Assembly (NCBI GenBank): GCA_949287785.1
Contig: CASEHR010000009.1
Span: forward strand, 1 to 6,969
Origin: an uncultured Bacillota bacterium
GTDB lineage: Bacteria; Bacillota_I; Bacilli_A; Erysipelotrichales; Erysipelotrichaceae
Length of the DNA stretch: 6,969 nt
Direction: 5' to 3'
A model generated the notes under the pieces. It saw only the letters and a program-made list of their open reading frames with translations, ran no database searches and had not been told where the DNA came from. A program made the position numbers and the translations under genes. The first letter of the stretch is position 1; the number at the start of each line of letters is the position of its first letter. Positions 1-6,163 of the stretch are shown here, piece by piece.

Positions 1-1
1 T

Positions 2-502
2 GATACGATCAACGCTAAACTGAAATCGATCTTGGATGAAGCGACTGACCCCTGGGGTATCAATGTCTCAAGAGTCGAGCTCAAAAATATCGATCCACCG
101 ACCGAGATCAAGAATGCCATGGAGAAACAGATGAAGGCTGAACGTGAAAAACGTGAAGCATTATTACAAGCCGAAGCACATCAGGAATCAGTCATCAAAA
201 AGGCTGATGGTGATGCCAAGGCTTTGGTCTTGGCTGCTAATGCGCAAAGAGATGCTGAGATCGCCAAAGCCGAAGGTCAGGCTGAAGCGATCAGAAAGAT
301 CTATGAAGCTGAAGCAGAAGGTCTAGAGAGGCTGAAGGCTGCCAATATCGATAAAGGAGTCCTCTCCTTAAAATCGCTTGAAGCTTTGGAGAAATTAGGG
401 AATGGTCAGGCGACCAAGATCATCGTGCCGACTGATCTCACCAAGACCGCAAGTGATCTCACCGTTATTGGTGAGATGCTTGAGATAAACAAAGATAAAT
501 GA
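2..502 (+). CDS. SPFH/band 7 (stomatin/QmcA-like) membrane protein, C-terminal part, 5' end outside window
   Basis: The reading frame is open from base 2 (DTINAKLKSI...) with no start, so the gene begins upstream; 166 residues are visible. The phrase SRVELKNIDPP followed by MEKQMKAEREKREALL is the classic end of an SPFH (band 7/PHB) domain running into its long alanine/glutamate/lysine coiled coil. The heptad-like stretch spans about residues 40-112 of the visible part, with AEGQAEAIRKIYEAEAEG-type repeats. A short C-terminal segment (KIIVPTDL) then resembles the QmcA/YbbK subgroup. Family members are N-terminally membrane-anchored oligomeric scaffolds of membrane microdomains, often encoded beside an NfeD-like protein; no such partner is visible on this side. 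The gene ends with TGA and is followed 6 bases later by a terminator, so it is the last gene of its transcript. Family assignment is firm; the exact subgroup is inferred. Confidence 0.9.
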   Translation, partial: DTINAKLKSILDEATDPWGINVSRVELKNIDPPTEIKNAMEKQMKAEREKREALLQAEAHQESVIKKADGDAKALVLAANAQRDAEIAKAEGQAEAIRKIYEAEAEGLERLKAANIDKGVLSLKSLEALEKLGNGQATKIIVPTDLTKTASDLTVIGEMLEINKDK

Positions 503-508
503 TCGATG

Positions 509-537
509 ATACGGGCTTAACAGCCCGTATTTTCTTA
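509..537 (+). terminator. Intrinsic terminator after the SPFH gene
   Basis: A perfect 9-bp stem, ATACGGGCT (509-517) and AGCCCGTAT (522-530), encloses a 4-base loop TAAC and runs straight into TTTCTT. Placement 6 bases after the SPFH stop codon fits Rho-independent termination and separates this gene from the lipoprotein gene. Confidence 0.88.
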
Positions 538-575
538 ATATCTCTTTTCTAACATCTATCTAACTGTCACTGACA

Positions 576-581
576 TATAAT
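576..581 (+). promoter_or_regulatory. Possible -10 box for the lipoprotein gene
   Basis: TATAAT matches the sigma-A -10 consensus exactly and lies between the upstream terminator and the lipoprotein gene, where a promoter is expected. No good -35 is seen: the hexamer 17 bases upstream is CATCTA. The implied start near 588 would leave a leader of only about 14 bases beginning at the ribosome binding site, so this is tentative. Confidence 0.3.
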
Positions 582-601
582 AAGTATAAGGAGGCAGTCA
601 T

Positions 602-1345
602 ATGTCTAAATATCTGATCATCATGATGTTGGCTTTGATCGTTTTAAGCGGTTGTGAAAAAAAGACGGGCGATGATCCGCTGCCGTCAGCAAATACGACG
701 CAGCCGGCGGTTACCCCGGTCACCCTGGATCCGGACGACCAGAAGATGAAAGATCTCGTCGATATGGTCAATATCCACAGTATCTTCTATGGTGTCAGCG
801 AATATCTGTATGCAAGTGATTATATCAGTGCTGATACGATCGATAACGGTAAGAAACTGGCTATCGCTGTTTTTTATGCTACATCGGACAGTGTTTTGTC
901 CGATCCGACCAAAGAAGAGATGGATGTCCTGGTCAAAGATGTGTTTGGACCTGATGCAAGCCATGTCGATGAGAATTTTGATCTTGGCACTTATGATGAG
1001 AATACCGGCCGATATACCCTGTCATTTGGGGTCGGTGGGGCTTTTGTCCCGTATTATGAATATGAGAATACGAAAGCAGTCAAGGAAGGAGATCTGCTCA
1101 TGATCGATGAGACGGTCATAAGGATCGAGCCTAAACCGCTTGATGAAAGTTACAGTGAAGATATGAGTGTTAAAAGTGATATATACACAGCTGACGGTAA
1201 GACCCTTTTAGCAAGCGAAGAACATCTTCTAAATGATGACACATCATTTTTGGCAGAGTATCATGATGATGCCAGTGTCTACCGTTACACCTTCAAAGAG
1301 ATCGGTGATCGTTATTACTTCTATTCCTTTGAGAGGATATCTTAG
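602..1345 (+). CDS. Putative membrane-anchored lipoprotein, function unknown
   Basis: This is a 247-residue protein with a short lipoprotein signal peptide: MSKYLIIMMLALIVLSGC, a hydrophobic core, and the lipobox LSGC with acylation expected on C18. After cleavage by signal peptidase II the protein would be tethered to the outer face of the cytoplasmic membrane. Residues about 19-45 form a charged and then Pro/Thr-rich linker. The rest (about 46-247) looks like one globular domain that is strongly acidic and tyrosine-rich, with no catalytic motif I recognise. The start is fixed by AAGGAGG at 588-594, 7 bases before ATG. It stands alone between a terminator and nagB. No terminator is seen after its TAG, so read-through into nagB, 84 bases away, is possible. 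It could be a solute-sensing or cell-envelope accessory protein, but nothing in the sequence settles this. Confidence 0.85.
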   Translation: MSKYLIIMMLALIVLSGCEKKTGDDPLPSANTTQPAVTPVTLDPDDQKMKDLVDMVNIHSIFYGVSEYLYASDYISADTIDNGKKLAIAVFYATSDSVLSDPTKEEMDVLVKDVFGPDASHVDENFDLGTYDENTGRYTLSFGVGGAFVPYYEYENTKAVKEGDLLMIDETVIRIEPKPLDESYSEDMSVKSDIYTADGKTLLASEEHLLNDDTSFLAEYHDDASVYRYTFKEIGDRYYFYSFERIS

Positions 1346-1387
1346 GTTTTTGACGTCACATTACTACCAAAATTTCACAAAAAGGAT

Positions 1388-1416
1388 TATGATATCCCTA
1401 GATAGTGAATTATCTA
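1388..1416 (+). promoter_or_regulatory. Possible nagB promoter -10 and overlapping operator palindrome
   Basis: TATGAT (1388-1393) is a 5-of-6 match to a -10 box, with no convincing -35 (TACCAA at 17-bp spacing). Just downstream, TAGATA (1399-1404) and TATCTA (1411-1416) form an inverted repeat with 6-bp half-sites and a 6-base spacer, centred where a transcript from that -10 would start. In Bacillota nagBA is commonly repressed by a GntR-family regulator (NagR/YvoA), and this is a natural operator position. The half-site does not match the known NagR/DasR core GTCTAGAC, so regulator identity is open. Confidence 0.28.
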
Positions 1417-1429
1417 TTAGGAGGTCAGA

Positions 1430-2173
1430 ATGTTTAAGGTAATTTGTGTCAAAGACTATGAAAGAGTCTCAGATGTCGCATTTGAGACGATGAAGCCATT
1501 TTTAAAGGATGGCAGTGTATTGGGTCTGGCTACCGGTTCCAGTCCTATCGGTCTATACAAGCGGATGATCGAAGATCATAAGACTAACGGTACATCATAT
1601 AAGGACATCTACACTTTCAACCTCGATGAGTATGTTGGCCTGCCGCTTGATCACAGTGAAAGCTACTGGACTTTCATGCACAAGCAATTGTTCGATCATA
1701 TCGATATCGATGAGAGTCATATCCATATTCCAAGCGGTCTTGGTGATCTTGAAGCCAATGCCAAAGCTTATGATGAGGCAATGGACAAGATGGTCGTCGA
1801 CATCCAGGTTTTGGGTATCGGTTCCGATGGTCATATCGGTTTCAATGAACCGGATACACCGTTTGACGAGACAACGCATGTTACTGAACTGACTGAGCAG
1901 ACACGTAAGGATAATGCCCGTTTCTTCGATCCATTAGGTGAAGAAGTACCACATCAGGCGATCACGATGGGTCCGGCCAATATCATGCGCGCCAGAAACG
2001 TCTTACTAGTAGCCAACGGCGCAAACAAGGCACAGGCGATCCACGACATGATCAAAGGTGAAGTCAGTGAAGCTTGCCCGGCATCGATCTTACAAAGACA
2101 TCCGTCGGTAACTGTCGTCGTCGATGAAGCAGCTGCTTCAATGCTCACTGAGGGCGATTTCGAAAGAAGGTAA
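1430..2173 (+). CDS. nagB: Glucosamine-6-phosphate deaminase
   Basis: This cytosolic enzyme converts glucosamine-6-phosphate to fructose-6-phosphate and ammonia, the last step in amino-sugar entry to glycolysis. At 247 residues it matches the shorter Bacillus-type NagB rather than the 266-residue allosteric E. coli form. Visible signatures include the phosphate-binding LATGSSP loop (residues 33-39) and LDEYVGL (65-71), which carries the general-base Asp66. The active-site block GIGSDGHIGFNEP (129-141) follows, with Asp133, His135 and Glu140 corresponding to E. coli Asp141, His143 and Glu148. TRKDNARFF, ANGANKAQAI and PASILQRHP are further family motifs. TAGGAGG (1418-1424) stands 5 bases before ATG. 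nagA begins 4 bases after the stop, so the two are surely co-transcribed. No key residue is missing, and the identification is secure. Confidence 0.97.
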   Translation: MFKVICVKDYERVSDVAFETMKPFLKDGSVLGLATGSSPIGLYKRMIEDHKTNGTSYKDIYTFNLDEYVGLPLDHSESYWTFMHKQLFDHIDIDESHIHIPSGLGDLEANAKAYDEAMDKMVVDIQVLGIGSDGHIGFNEPDTPFDETTHVTELTEQTRKDNARFFDPLGEEVPHQAITMGPANIMRARNVLLVANGANKAQAIHDMIKGEVSEACPASILQRHPSVTVVVDEAAASMLTEGDFERR

Positions 2174-2177
2174 GCCG

Positions 2178-3317
2178 ATGATCATTCAAAGCAAACGCGT
2201 TTGGGTCTGCGGTCAATTCCTAGAAGCACAGATCGAATTTGAAGACGGTAAGATCACTCGTATCTATAATTATGGTGAAAAAGAGGTCGATAAAGACTAT
2301 GGCGATATGCGTATCGTTCCGGGATTTATCGATGTCCATACCCATGGCGCCTATGGTTTCGATACCAACGATGCCAATGAAGAGGGTCTGCGTAACTGGA
2401 CCAAGAATATCGTCAAGGACGGTATCTGCGGTTTCTTGCCGACAACGATCACCCAGACGGAAGAAGTCCTGACCAAAGCTGTCGCTAATGTCGCTAAAGT
2501 CAAGGAAGAAGGATATGAAGGAGCTGAGATCTTAGGTATCCATTTTGAAGGTCCTTATCTTGATATGGTCTATAAAGGGGCTCAACCGGAAGAGTGTATC
2601 GTCAAGGGTACGATCGAACAGTTTGAACGCTTCCAGAAGGCTGCTCATGGTAATATCAAGATCATCACCATGGCAACAGAGACCGATGATGATTTCAAGC
2701 TTGTCCGTTATCTGGCTGAACATGGGGTCATCGTCAGTATCGGTCACAGTGCAGCGACCTATGAAGAAGCCAGTATGGCAGTCGCCAACGGCGCAAAGAG
2801 TATGACCCATGTCTACAATGGTATGACTCCTTATAATCACCGTAAGAACGGTCTTGTCGGTGCTGCTTTCAGACTGAGGGATACATTTGGTGAGATCATC
2901 TGTGATGGTAACCACTCGACACCGGCGGCTTTGAACAATTACTTTATGGTCAAAGGCCGTGATTACGCTGTCATGATCACCGATTCACTCATGGTCAAGG
3001 GATTACTGGTCGGTACACGTGTCTTGTTTGGCGGACAGGAGATCGAACTGTTCCCGGATGGCAGTGCGCATTTGGTTGAAGCAGGCAATCTGGCTGGTTC
3101 GACGCTCAGAGTCAATAAAGGTCTGCAGGTATTGGTCGAAAAAGCACTTGTTCCATGGGACTATGCGATCAATTCATGTACGATCAACCCGGCAAGACTG
3201 CTCGGCATCGATGATAGGATGGGTAAGCTGGTCGCCGGCTATGATGCGGATATCGTCGTCCTGGATGATGATTATGAAGTAGTCCAGACTTATACAAAGG
3301 GTATCGCCAGATTATAG
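2178..3317 (+). CDS. nagA: N-acetylglucosamine-6-phosphate deacetylase
   Basis: This cytosolic amidohydrolase-superfamily enzyme removes acetate from GlcNAc-6-phosphate to feed NagB. The 379 residues form a metal-dependent TIM barrel with the usual small beta domain built from both ends. Landmarks are PGFIDVHTHG with metal-site His54 and His56, HFEGPY with Glu124, GHSA with His190, TH with His211, HRKNG with Arg222, DGNH with His246, catalytic Asp269 in ITDS, and LAGS (305-308). The HTH motif, rather than the Gln/Asn pair of E. coli NagA, suggests the Bacillus-like metal site. The start at 2178 is chosen because AAGAAGG (2164-2170) is 7 bases upstream and the protein begins MIIQSKRVWV as relatives do. 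An in-frame ATG at 2124 would add 18 residues that are only the nagB end read in another frame. Two usually conserved motifs are altered: HLFNAM reads HVYNGM, and DGIHV reads DGNHS. Confidence 0.95.
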   Translation: MIIQSKRVWVCGQFLEAQIEFEDGKITRIYNYGEKEVDKDYGDMRIVPGFIDVHTHGAYGFDTNDANEEGLRNWTKNIVKDGICGFLPTTITQTEEVLTKAVANVAKVKEEGYEGAEILGIHFEGPYLDMVYKGAQPEECIVKGTIEQFERFQKAAHGNIKIITMATETDDDFKLVRYLAEHGVIVSIGHSAATYEEASMAVANGAKSMTHVYNGMTPYNHRKNGLVGAAFRLRDTFGEIICDGNHSTPAALNNYFMVKGRDYAVMITDSLMVKGLLVGTRVLFGGQEIELFPDGSAHLVEAGNLAGSTLRVNKGLQVLVEKALVPWDYAINSCTINPARLLGIDDRMGKLVAGYDADIVVLDDDYEVVQTYTKGIARL

Positions 3318-3322
3318 AAGAT

Positions 3323-3363
3323 AAAGGCGTGCACGGACATTATGTCTTAGATACGCCTTTTTT
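3323..3363 (+). terminator. Intrinsic terminator after nagA
   Basis: AAAGGCGT (3323-3330) pairs perfectly with ACGCCTTT (3353-3360), giving an 8-bp stem that ends in a run of six T (3358-3363). The 22-base loop itself contains a small hairpin, GACA (3336-3339) with TGTC (3343-3346). It begins 6 bases after the nagA stop and ends the nagBA transcript. Confidence 0.82.
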
Positions 3364-3379
3364 ATTGGCTTTGGTGACC

Positions 3380-3408
3380 TTGAAAGCGTTTGGGATATGT
3401 TGTACCAT
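3380..3408 (+). promoter_or_regulatory. Possible promoter with an overlapping cre-like (CcpA) site
   Basis: TTGAAA (3380-3385) and TACCAT (3403-3408) are separated by 17 bases and resemble a weak sigma-A promoter in the gap between the nagA terminator and the next gene. The bases 3380-3395 also follow the cre consensus WTGNAANCGNWWNCAW at every fixed position except the C and A near the 3' end. The left half TTGAAAGCG is perfect. A cre on the -35 would imply repression by CcpA when glucose is plentiful. Both calls come from eye matching only. Confidence 0.32.
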
Positions 3409-3440
3409 TATGAGGAAATTAGGAATATGAGGGTATAACT

Positions 3441-4067
3441 ATGCAGCTTAAACTTAATCGCCGTTGTAATATCATCATCTTGAGCTTTTTGGCTGTCTTG
3501 TTGATGGCGATCATCTATCTGACCATCAACAATGCATCATGGTCTAATCGCCGGGTCGAGGTCATTATCCTGATCATTGTGATCTCAACGCTATTTCTCA
3601 TCTGGTTCAAATACTATGAAAACAACTGTGACAAACACATCATCAATAAGATGGTCAAAGATGGTCATGTAGCGCTGGCTTACATCAAAGACGGCAAGTT
3701 TGAAAGGATCATCAAGGATTCCAACAACCGCAAATATCCGGTCTGGCGGATGGTCGTTGAGGTATATGATAAAGACCTGCACAAAAAAGAACTGGTCATG
3801 TATGATAAATTCAACACATCACAGACCAAAATGCCTAAAGGCTATATCTATGTCACCTATGATCCGAATGATGAACAGCGGATGTTCGTCGTACCGAATA
3901 TGCTTTTGGGGACTTATAGCGGAGCGGAAGCACTTGTTGAGAAGTATGAAAAAAACATCAGTGATATCCGTTATCTCAATGCTTATTTCATGCATGGGAT
4001 GGTCATCGAGACTTATAAGAAGAGTCTCAATAAAGCTAAAGAAGTCGATATGGAGAATGAAGAATGA
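3441..4067 (+). CDS. Two-TM membrane protein with a C-terminal beta-rich domain, function unknown
   Basis: The protein has 208 residues. Two hydrophobic helices are evident, at about 10-28 and 40-57, separated by the short charged loop NNASWSNRRVE. By the positive-inside rule the N-terminus (KLNRR) and the remaining about 150 residues face the cytoplasm. Residues about 75-155 look like a small beta domain whose phrases (MVVEVYDKD, ELVMYDKFN, GYIYVTYDPNDEQ) are loosely reminiscent of DUF3592-type domains, in which a Tyr-Asp-Pro turn recurs; this resemblance is an impression, not a match. The C-terminal tail about 161-208 is charged and probably helical. GAGGG (3429-3433) stands 7 bases before ATG. 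The stop overlaps the start of the ceramidase-like gene (ATGA, 4064-4067), implying translational coupling and a shared role. Confidence 0.82.
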   Translation: MQLKLNRRCNIIILSFLAVLLMAIIYLTINNASWSNRRVEVIILIIVISTLFLIWFKYYENNCDKHIINKMVKDGHVALAYIKDGKFERIIKDSNNRKYPVWRMVVEVYDKDLHKKELVMYDKFNTSQTKMPKGYIYVTYDPNDEQRMFVVPNMLLGTYSGAEALVEKYEKNISDIRYLNAYFMHGMVIETYKKSLNKAKEVDMENEE

Positions 4068-5206
4068 GTTTTCTGGGTACAAAGCGTTTTGATATCAGCG
4101 CCCCGTTTGCGACCTGTCAATGCGGGCATATGAGCCAGGTCGAAAAGATCGATACTTATCACGATCGTCTTTATGCCAGAGCGATCTATCTTGAAGATAA
4201 TGGCACAAGGATCATCCACTTGTCGCTTGATCTTTTGTGTTTTGATGATGCTCATCGAAAAGAATTGAATGCCTGGCTTGATGATCATTACCAAGGTGTC
4301 AGGCTTATCACATCGGCTACTCATACGCATTATGGCAATGATGTCAAAGATGAAAGATATCAGGCTTATCTTATGGAGGTCCTCAAAAGAGAACTGAGTG
4401 ATATCGATATCAGGGAATATCAAAGTCTGAGTTACCGATTTAAGACCGTCCGTTATGATGAGGTCGGCAGATCACGGATCAGCGGTTATGAGACGCACAA
4501 TGAGTATCTGACTGTAGTCACGATCATGAGTGATGAACCTTTAGTCACGATCATCGTCCATAATGTCCATCCGACGATCCTGCAAGCCAATGTGCCCTAT
4601 TTCAGCGCGGAGTTTCCCGGCTATGTCTTAAATAAGCTCACTGAAAGGAATGACGGTGTCTTCTATAGCTACATGTCAGGAGCGATGGGTGATATTTCAT
4701 CGCGCTTTACCCGCGATGGGCAGGACTATACAAGTCTTGCGCTTTTGGGTGACAAGCTTTACGCAAAGATCGAAAGTCTTCTTGAGACCGGCGACATCAG
4801 ACCTTTAAAGCTTACCTACAAAGAGGTGTACATTCCATATCATCATACATATGAGCCGATCGACGAATCAAAGATCCGAAATGAACTGACGCCAAGAGAA
4901 CTGGAGACGATCAGATATGGTAAGATCATGCGCTCCAAGATCGATCCTTCCACCAGCAATAAAGGAGCTTCGATGGGTATTTTAGATCTTGGCGGATTCA
5001 GGTTCATCTTCTACCCAAATGAGATCTTTTCGAACTATCTCGACGATATCGATATCGAAAGCAGTATCCTGGTATCTTATTCCAATGGTTATGGACCATA
5101 TATCCTGCCGATCGATTTTCCGTATGTGACCTATGAGATGTTTATCGATACTTTGGACAATGAGACCAAAGAGAATATACATAAAATATTGAGGGAGACA
5201 AAATGA
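4064..5206 (+). CDS. Neutral/alkaline ceramidase-family hydrolase, compact and without signal peptide
   Basis: The 380-residue protein resembles the N-terminal catalytic domain of neutral/non-lysosomal ceramidases, zinc enzymes that cleave the N-acyl amide bond of ceramide. The family layout is recognisable in order: an RFDIS start in place of the usual xDITP, YHDRLYARAIYLED (32-45), SLDLL (54-58), SATHTHYG (84-91), NVHPT (167-171), YFSAEFPGY (179-187), SGAMGDISS (205-213), YPNEIFSNY (317-325) and SNGYGPYILP (340-349). By comparison with the Pseudomonas enzyme (zinc bound by two His, a Glu and a Tyr), the likely ligands are His87, His169, Glu320 and Tyr343. Ser212 sits where the GDVSPN nucleophile serine lies. 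Known ceramidases are larger, secreted, and carry a C-terminal Ig-like domain; this protein lacks a signal peptide and that domain, so it looks cytosolic. The substrate is unknown and need not be ceramide. GGAG (4052-4055) lies 8 bases before ATG. It overlaps both neighbours by ATGA. Confidence 0.82.
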   Translation: MSFLGTKRFDISAPFATCQCGHMSQVEKIDTYHDRLYARAIYLEDNGTRIIHLSLDLLCFDDAHRKELNAWLDDHYQGVRLITSATHTHYGNDVKDERYQAYLMEVLKRELSDIDIREYQSLSYRFKTVRYDEVGRSRISGYETHNEYLTVVTIMSDEPLVTIIVHNVHPTILQANVPYFSAEFPGYVLNKLTERNDGVFYSYMSGAMGDISSRFTRDGQDYTSLALLGDKLYAKIESLLETGDIRPLKLTYKEVYIPYHHTYEPIDESKIRNELTPRELETIRYGKIMRSKIDPSTSNKGASMGILDLGGFRFIFYPNEIFSNYLDDIDIESSILVSYSNGYGPYILPIDFPYVTYEMFIDTLDNETKENIHKILRETK

Positions 5207-5739
5207 ACAATCAAAAGATAAAAGGCAGAGTATTAGGCTTACATGTATACAACGATGAGCGTGGCCGCTTGATCTTCTACAACATTTTCAATAAGAAAGC
5301 TTATTGGGTCAATGATCAGAGCGACTACAAGAAGTTTTCCGTATTTCAGACCCGTTTGCCGCTTTCGATCGCTTTAGGGTTTATCGTGATCATGTTTTTG
5401 GACAGATTCTGGTTTGGGATCGGTGCTGGTGTTTTGGTCTATGTGATGATGTCAGTATACTTCTATGCTAAGTTCTTACCGGGTCTAAAAGAAGTCAAGA
5501 ACTTCAATAAGCCCAGTGAGTCGTTCATGATGCGCTTTGTGGAGCCTTTAAGCGATACACGGATCATCATTGCGATCGTTCTGATCTTTTTGATCGCGAT
5601 CCTTTTGGTCGTCAATGTCCAGATATCCGATTACGATGAGATCACGGAATATCTGAACTACGCTCTGGCAGGCGGAGTAGCGATCTTTGGTTTTATGATT
5701 ATTGGAGCATTCTTCAAGAAAAAGAAGCTCAATAAATAG
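5203..5739 (+). CDS. Four-TM membrane protein, function unknown
   Basis: The protein has 178 residues. An N-terminal soluble stretch of about 50 residues (VLGLHVYNDERGRLIFYNIF, then NKKAYW) precedes a hairpin of two helices at about 52-68 and 70-90. A lysine-rich loop follows (91-118), then a third helix at about 119-138, a short acidic loop (SDYDEITEY), a fourth helix at about 151-171, and the tail KKKKLNK. The charges agree with both ends and the long middle loop lying in the cytoplasm. No transporter, enzyme or known-domain motif is recognised. The start overlaps the ceramidase-like stop by ATGA, with GAGGGAG (5191-5197) 5 bases upstream of ATG, so expression is coupled. Together with the two-TM protein it brackets the hydrolase, suggesting a membrane-associated complex or transport function; this is inference from position only. 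Confidence 0.8.
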   Translation: MNNQKIKGRVLGLHVYNDERGRLIFYNIFNKKAYWVNDQSDYKKFSVFQTRLPLSIALGFIVIMFLDRFWFGIGAGVLVYVMMSVYFYAKFLPGLKEVKNFNKPSESFMMRFVEPLSDTRIIIAIVLIFLIAILLVVNVQISDYDEITEYLNYALAGGVAIFGFMIIGAFFKKKKLNK

Positions 5740-5764
5740 ATTATACTAAAAGGAGGATATGAAG

Positions 5765-6163
5765 ATGAAAGGTATAATTATCACCAGTCATGGTGAATTG
5801 GCACACGGCATGTTGGAGACATGCAAACTGTTCCTGGGCGACAATATCAAACAAGCGGAAGCAGTTTGTCTGAAACCGGAAGACAATCCTGATGAATTCG
5901 TTGATGTTTTGAAAGCAGCTTGCGAAAGAGTCGATGAAGGTGATGGTGTTTTAGTATTCTGTGATCTGCTTTTTGGTAGTCCCTGCAACTGCATGGCACG
6001 CTTTATGGGCGATAATGTCGAAGTCATTACCGGGATGAATCTGCCGATGGTATTGGAAGTCATGACCTCAAGAGAATTCGGTGATGTCGATATCGACAAT
6101 CTCATGAATACCGGTAAAGAAGGCATCGCTGACCTCAAGAAGGTCCTGGCACAGGCTCAATGA
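5765..6163 (+). CDS. PTS mannose/fructose/sorbose-family EIIA component
   Basis: This 132-residue cytosolic phosphocarrier accepts phosphate from HPr on a histidine and passes it to an EIIB partner. MKGIIITSHGELAHGM is the family N-terminus, with the phosphorylated residue expected to be His9. GVLVFCDLLFGSPCNCMARF corresponds to the conserved DLxGGSPxN motif, here with Phe for the first Gly and Cys after the Pro. VEVITGMNLPMVLEVM is the usual closing strand and helix. The start is placed at 5765: AGGAGG (5751-5756) is then 8 bases away, whereas the in-frame ATG at 5759 would leave only 2 bases, and relatives begin with Met-x-Gly-Ile. No EIIB, EIIC or EIID gene is in view, so the partners are downstream or elsewhere. 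It follows the four-TM gene by 25 bases and overlaps the HAD gene by 4, consistent with one transcript. Confidence 0.93.
   Translation: MKGIIITSHGELAHGMLETCKLFLGDNIKQAEAVCLKPEDNPDEFVDVLKAACERVDEGDGVLVFCDLLFGSPCNCMARFMGDNVEVITGMNLPMVLEVMTSREFGDVDIDNLMNTGKEGIADLKKVLAQAQ

Noticed and set aside
1351..1358. Perfect 8-bp palindrome TGACGTCA upstream of nagB
   Set aside because: It is too short to be distinctive, has no second copy in the window, and the TTGACG it contains has no -10 box at proper spacing.
1335..1397. GGATATC (1335-1341) pairing with GATATCC (1391-1397) as a terminator after the lipoprotein gene
   Set aside because: GATATC is self-palindromic and common in this window, the loop would be 49 bases, and no T-run follows.
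1699..1713. Recurrent ATCGATATCGAT-type strings, also near 4400, 5046 and 6087
   Set aside because: Each is in frame and encodes alternating Asp and Ile (for example IDIDE, SDIDI, DDIDI) with the preferred codons GAT and ATC, so it is codon bias rather than a DNA repeat family.
2124..2177. In-frame ATG at 2124 as an earlier start of nagA
   Set aside because: It would overlap nagB by 50 bases and add 18 residues with no family similarity. The ATG at 2178 has AAGAAGG 7 bases upstream and gives the usual N-terminus.
2532..2915. 127-codon open frame on the minus strand inside nagA
   Set aside because: nagA is unambiguous here, and the antisense frame shows no motif or ribosome binding site of note.
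4013..4423. 136-codon open frame on the minus strand
   Set aside because: It lies antisense to two well-supported genes, resembles no family, and is a by-product of the Asp/Ile-rich codon use on the + strand.
5742..5747. TATACT as a -10 box for a separate EIIA promoter
   Set aside because: The hexamer 17 bases upstream is AAAAAG, not a -35, and the transcript would start inside the ribosome binding site.
5759..5764. ATG at 5759 as the start of the EIIA gene
   Set aside because: Only 2 bases separate it from AGGAGG. The ATG at 5765 has an 8-base spacing and yields the expected Met-Lys-Gly-Ile start.
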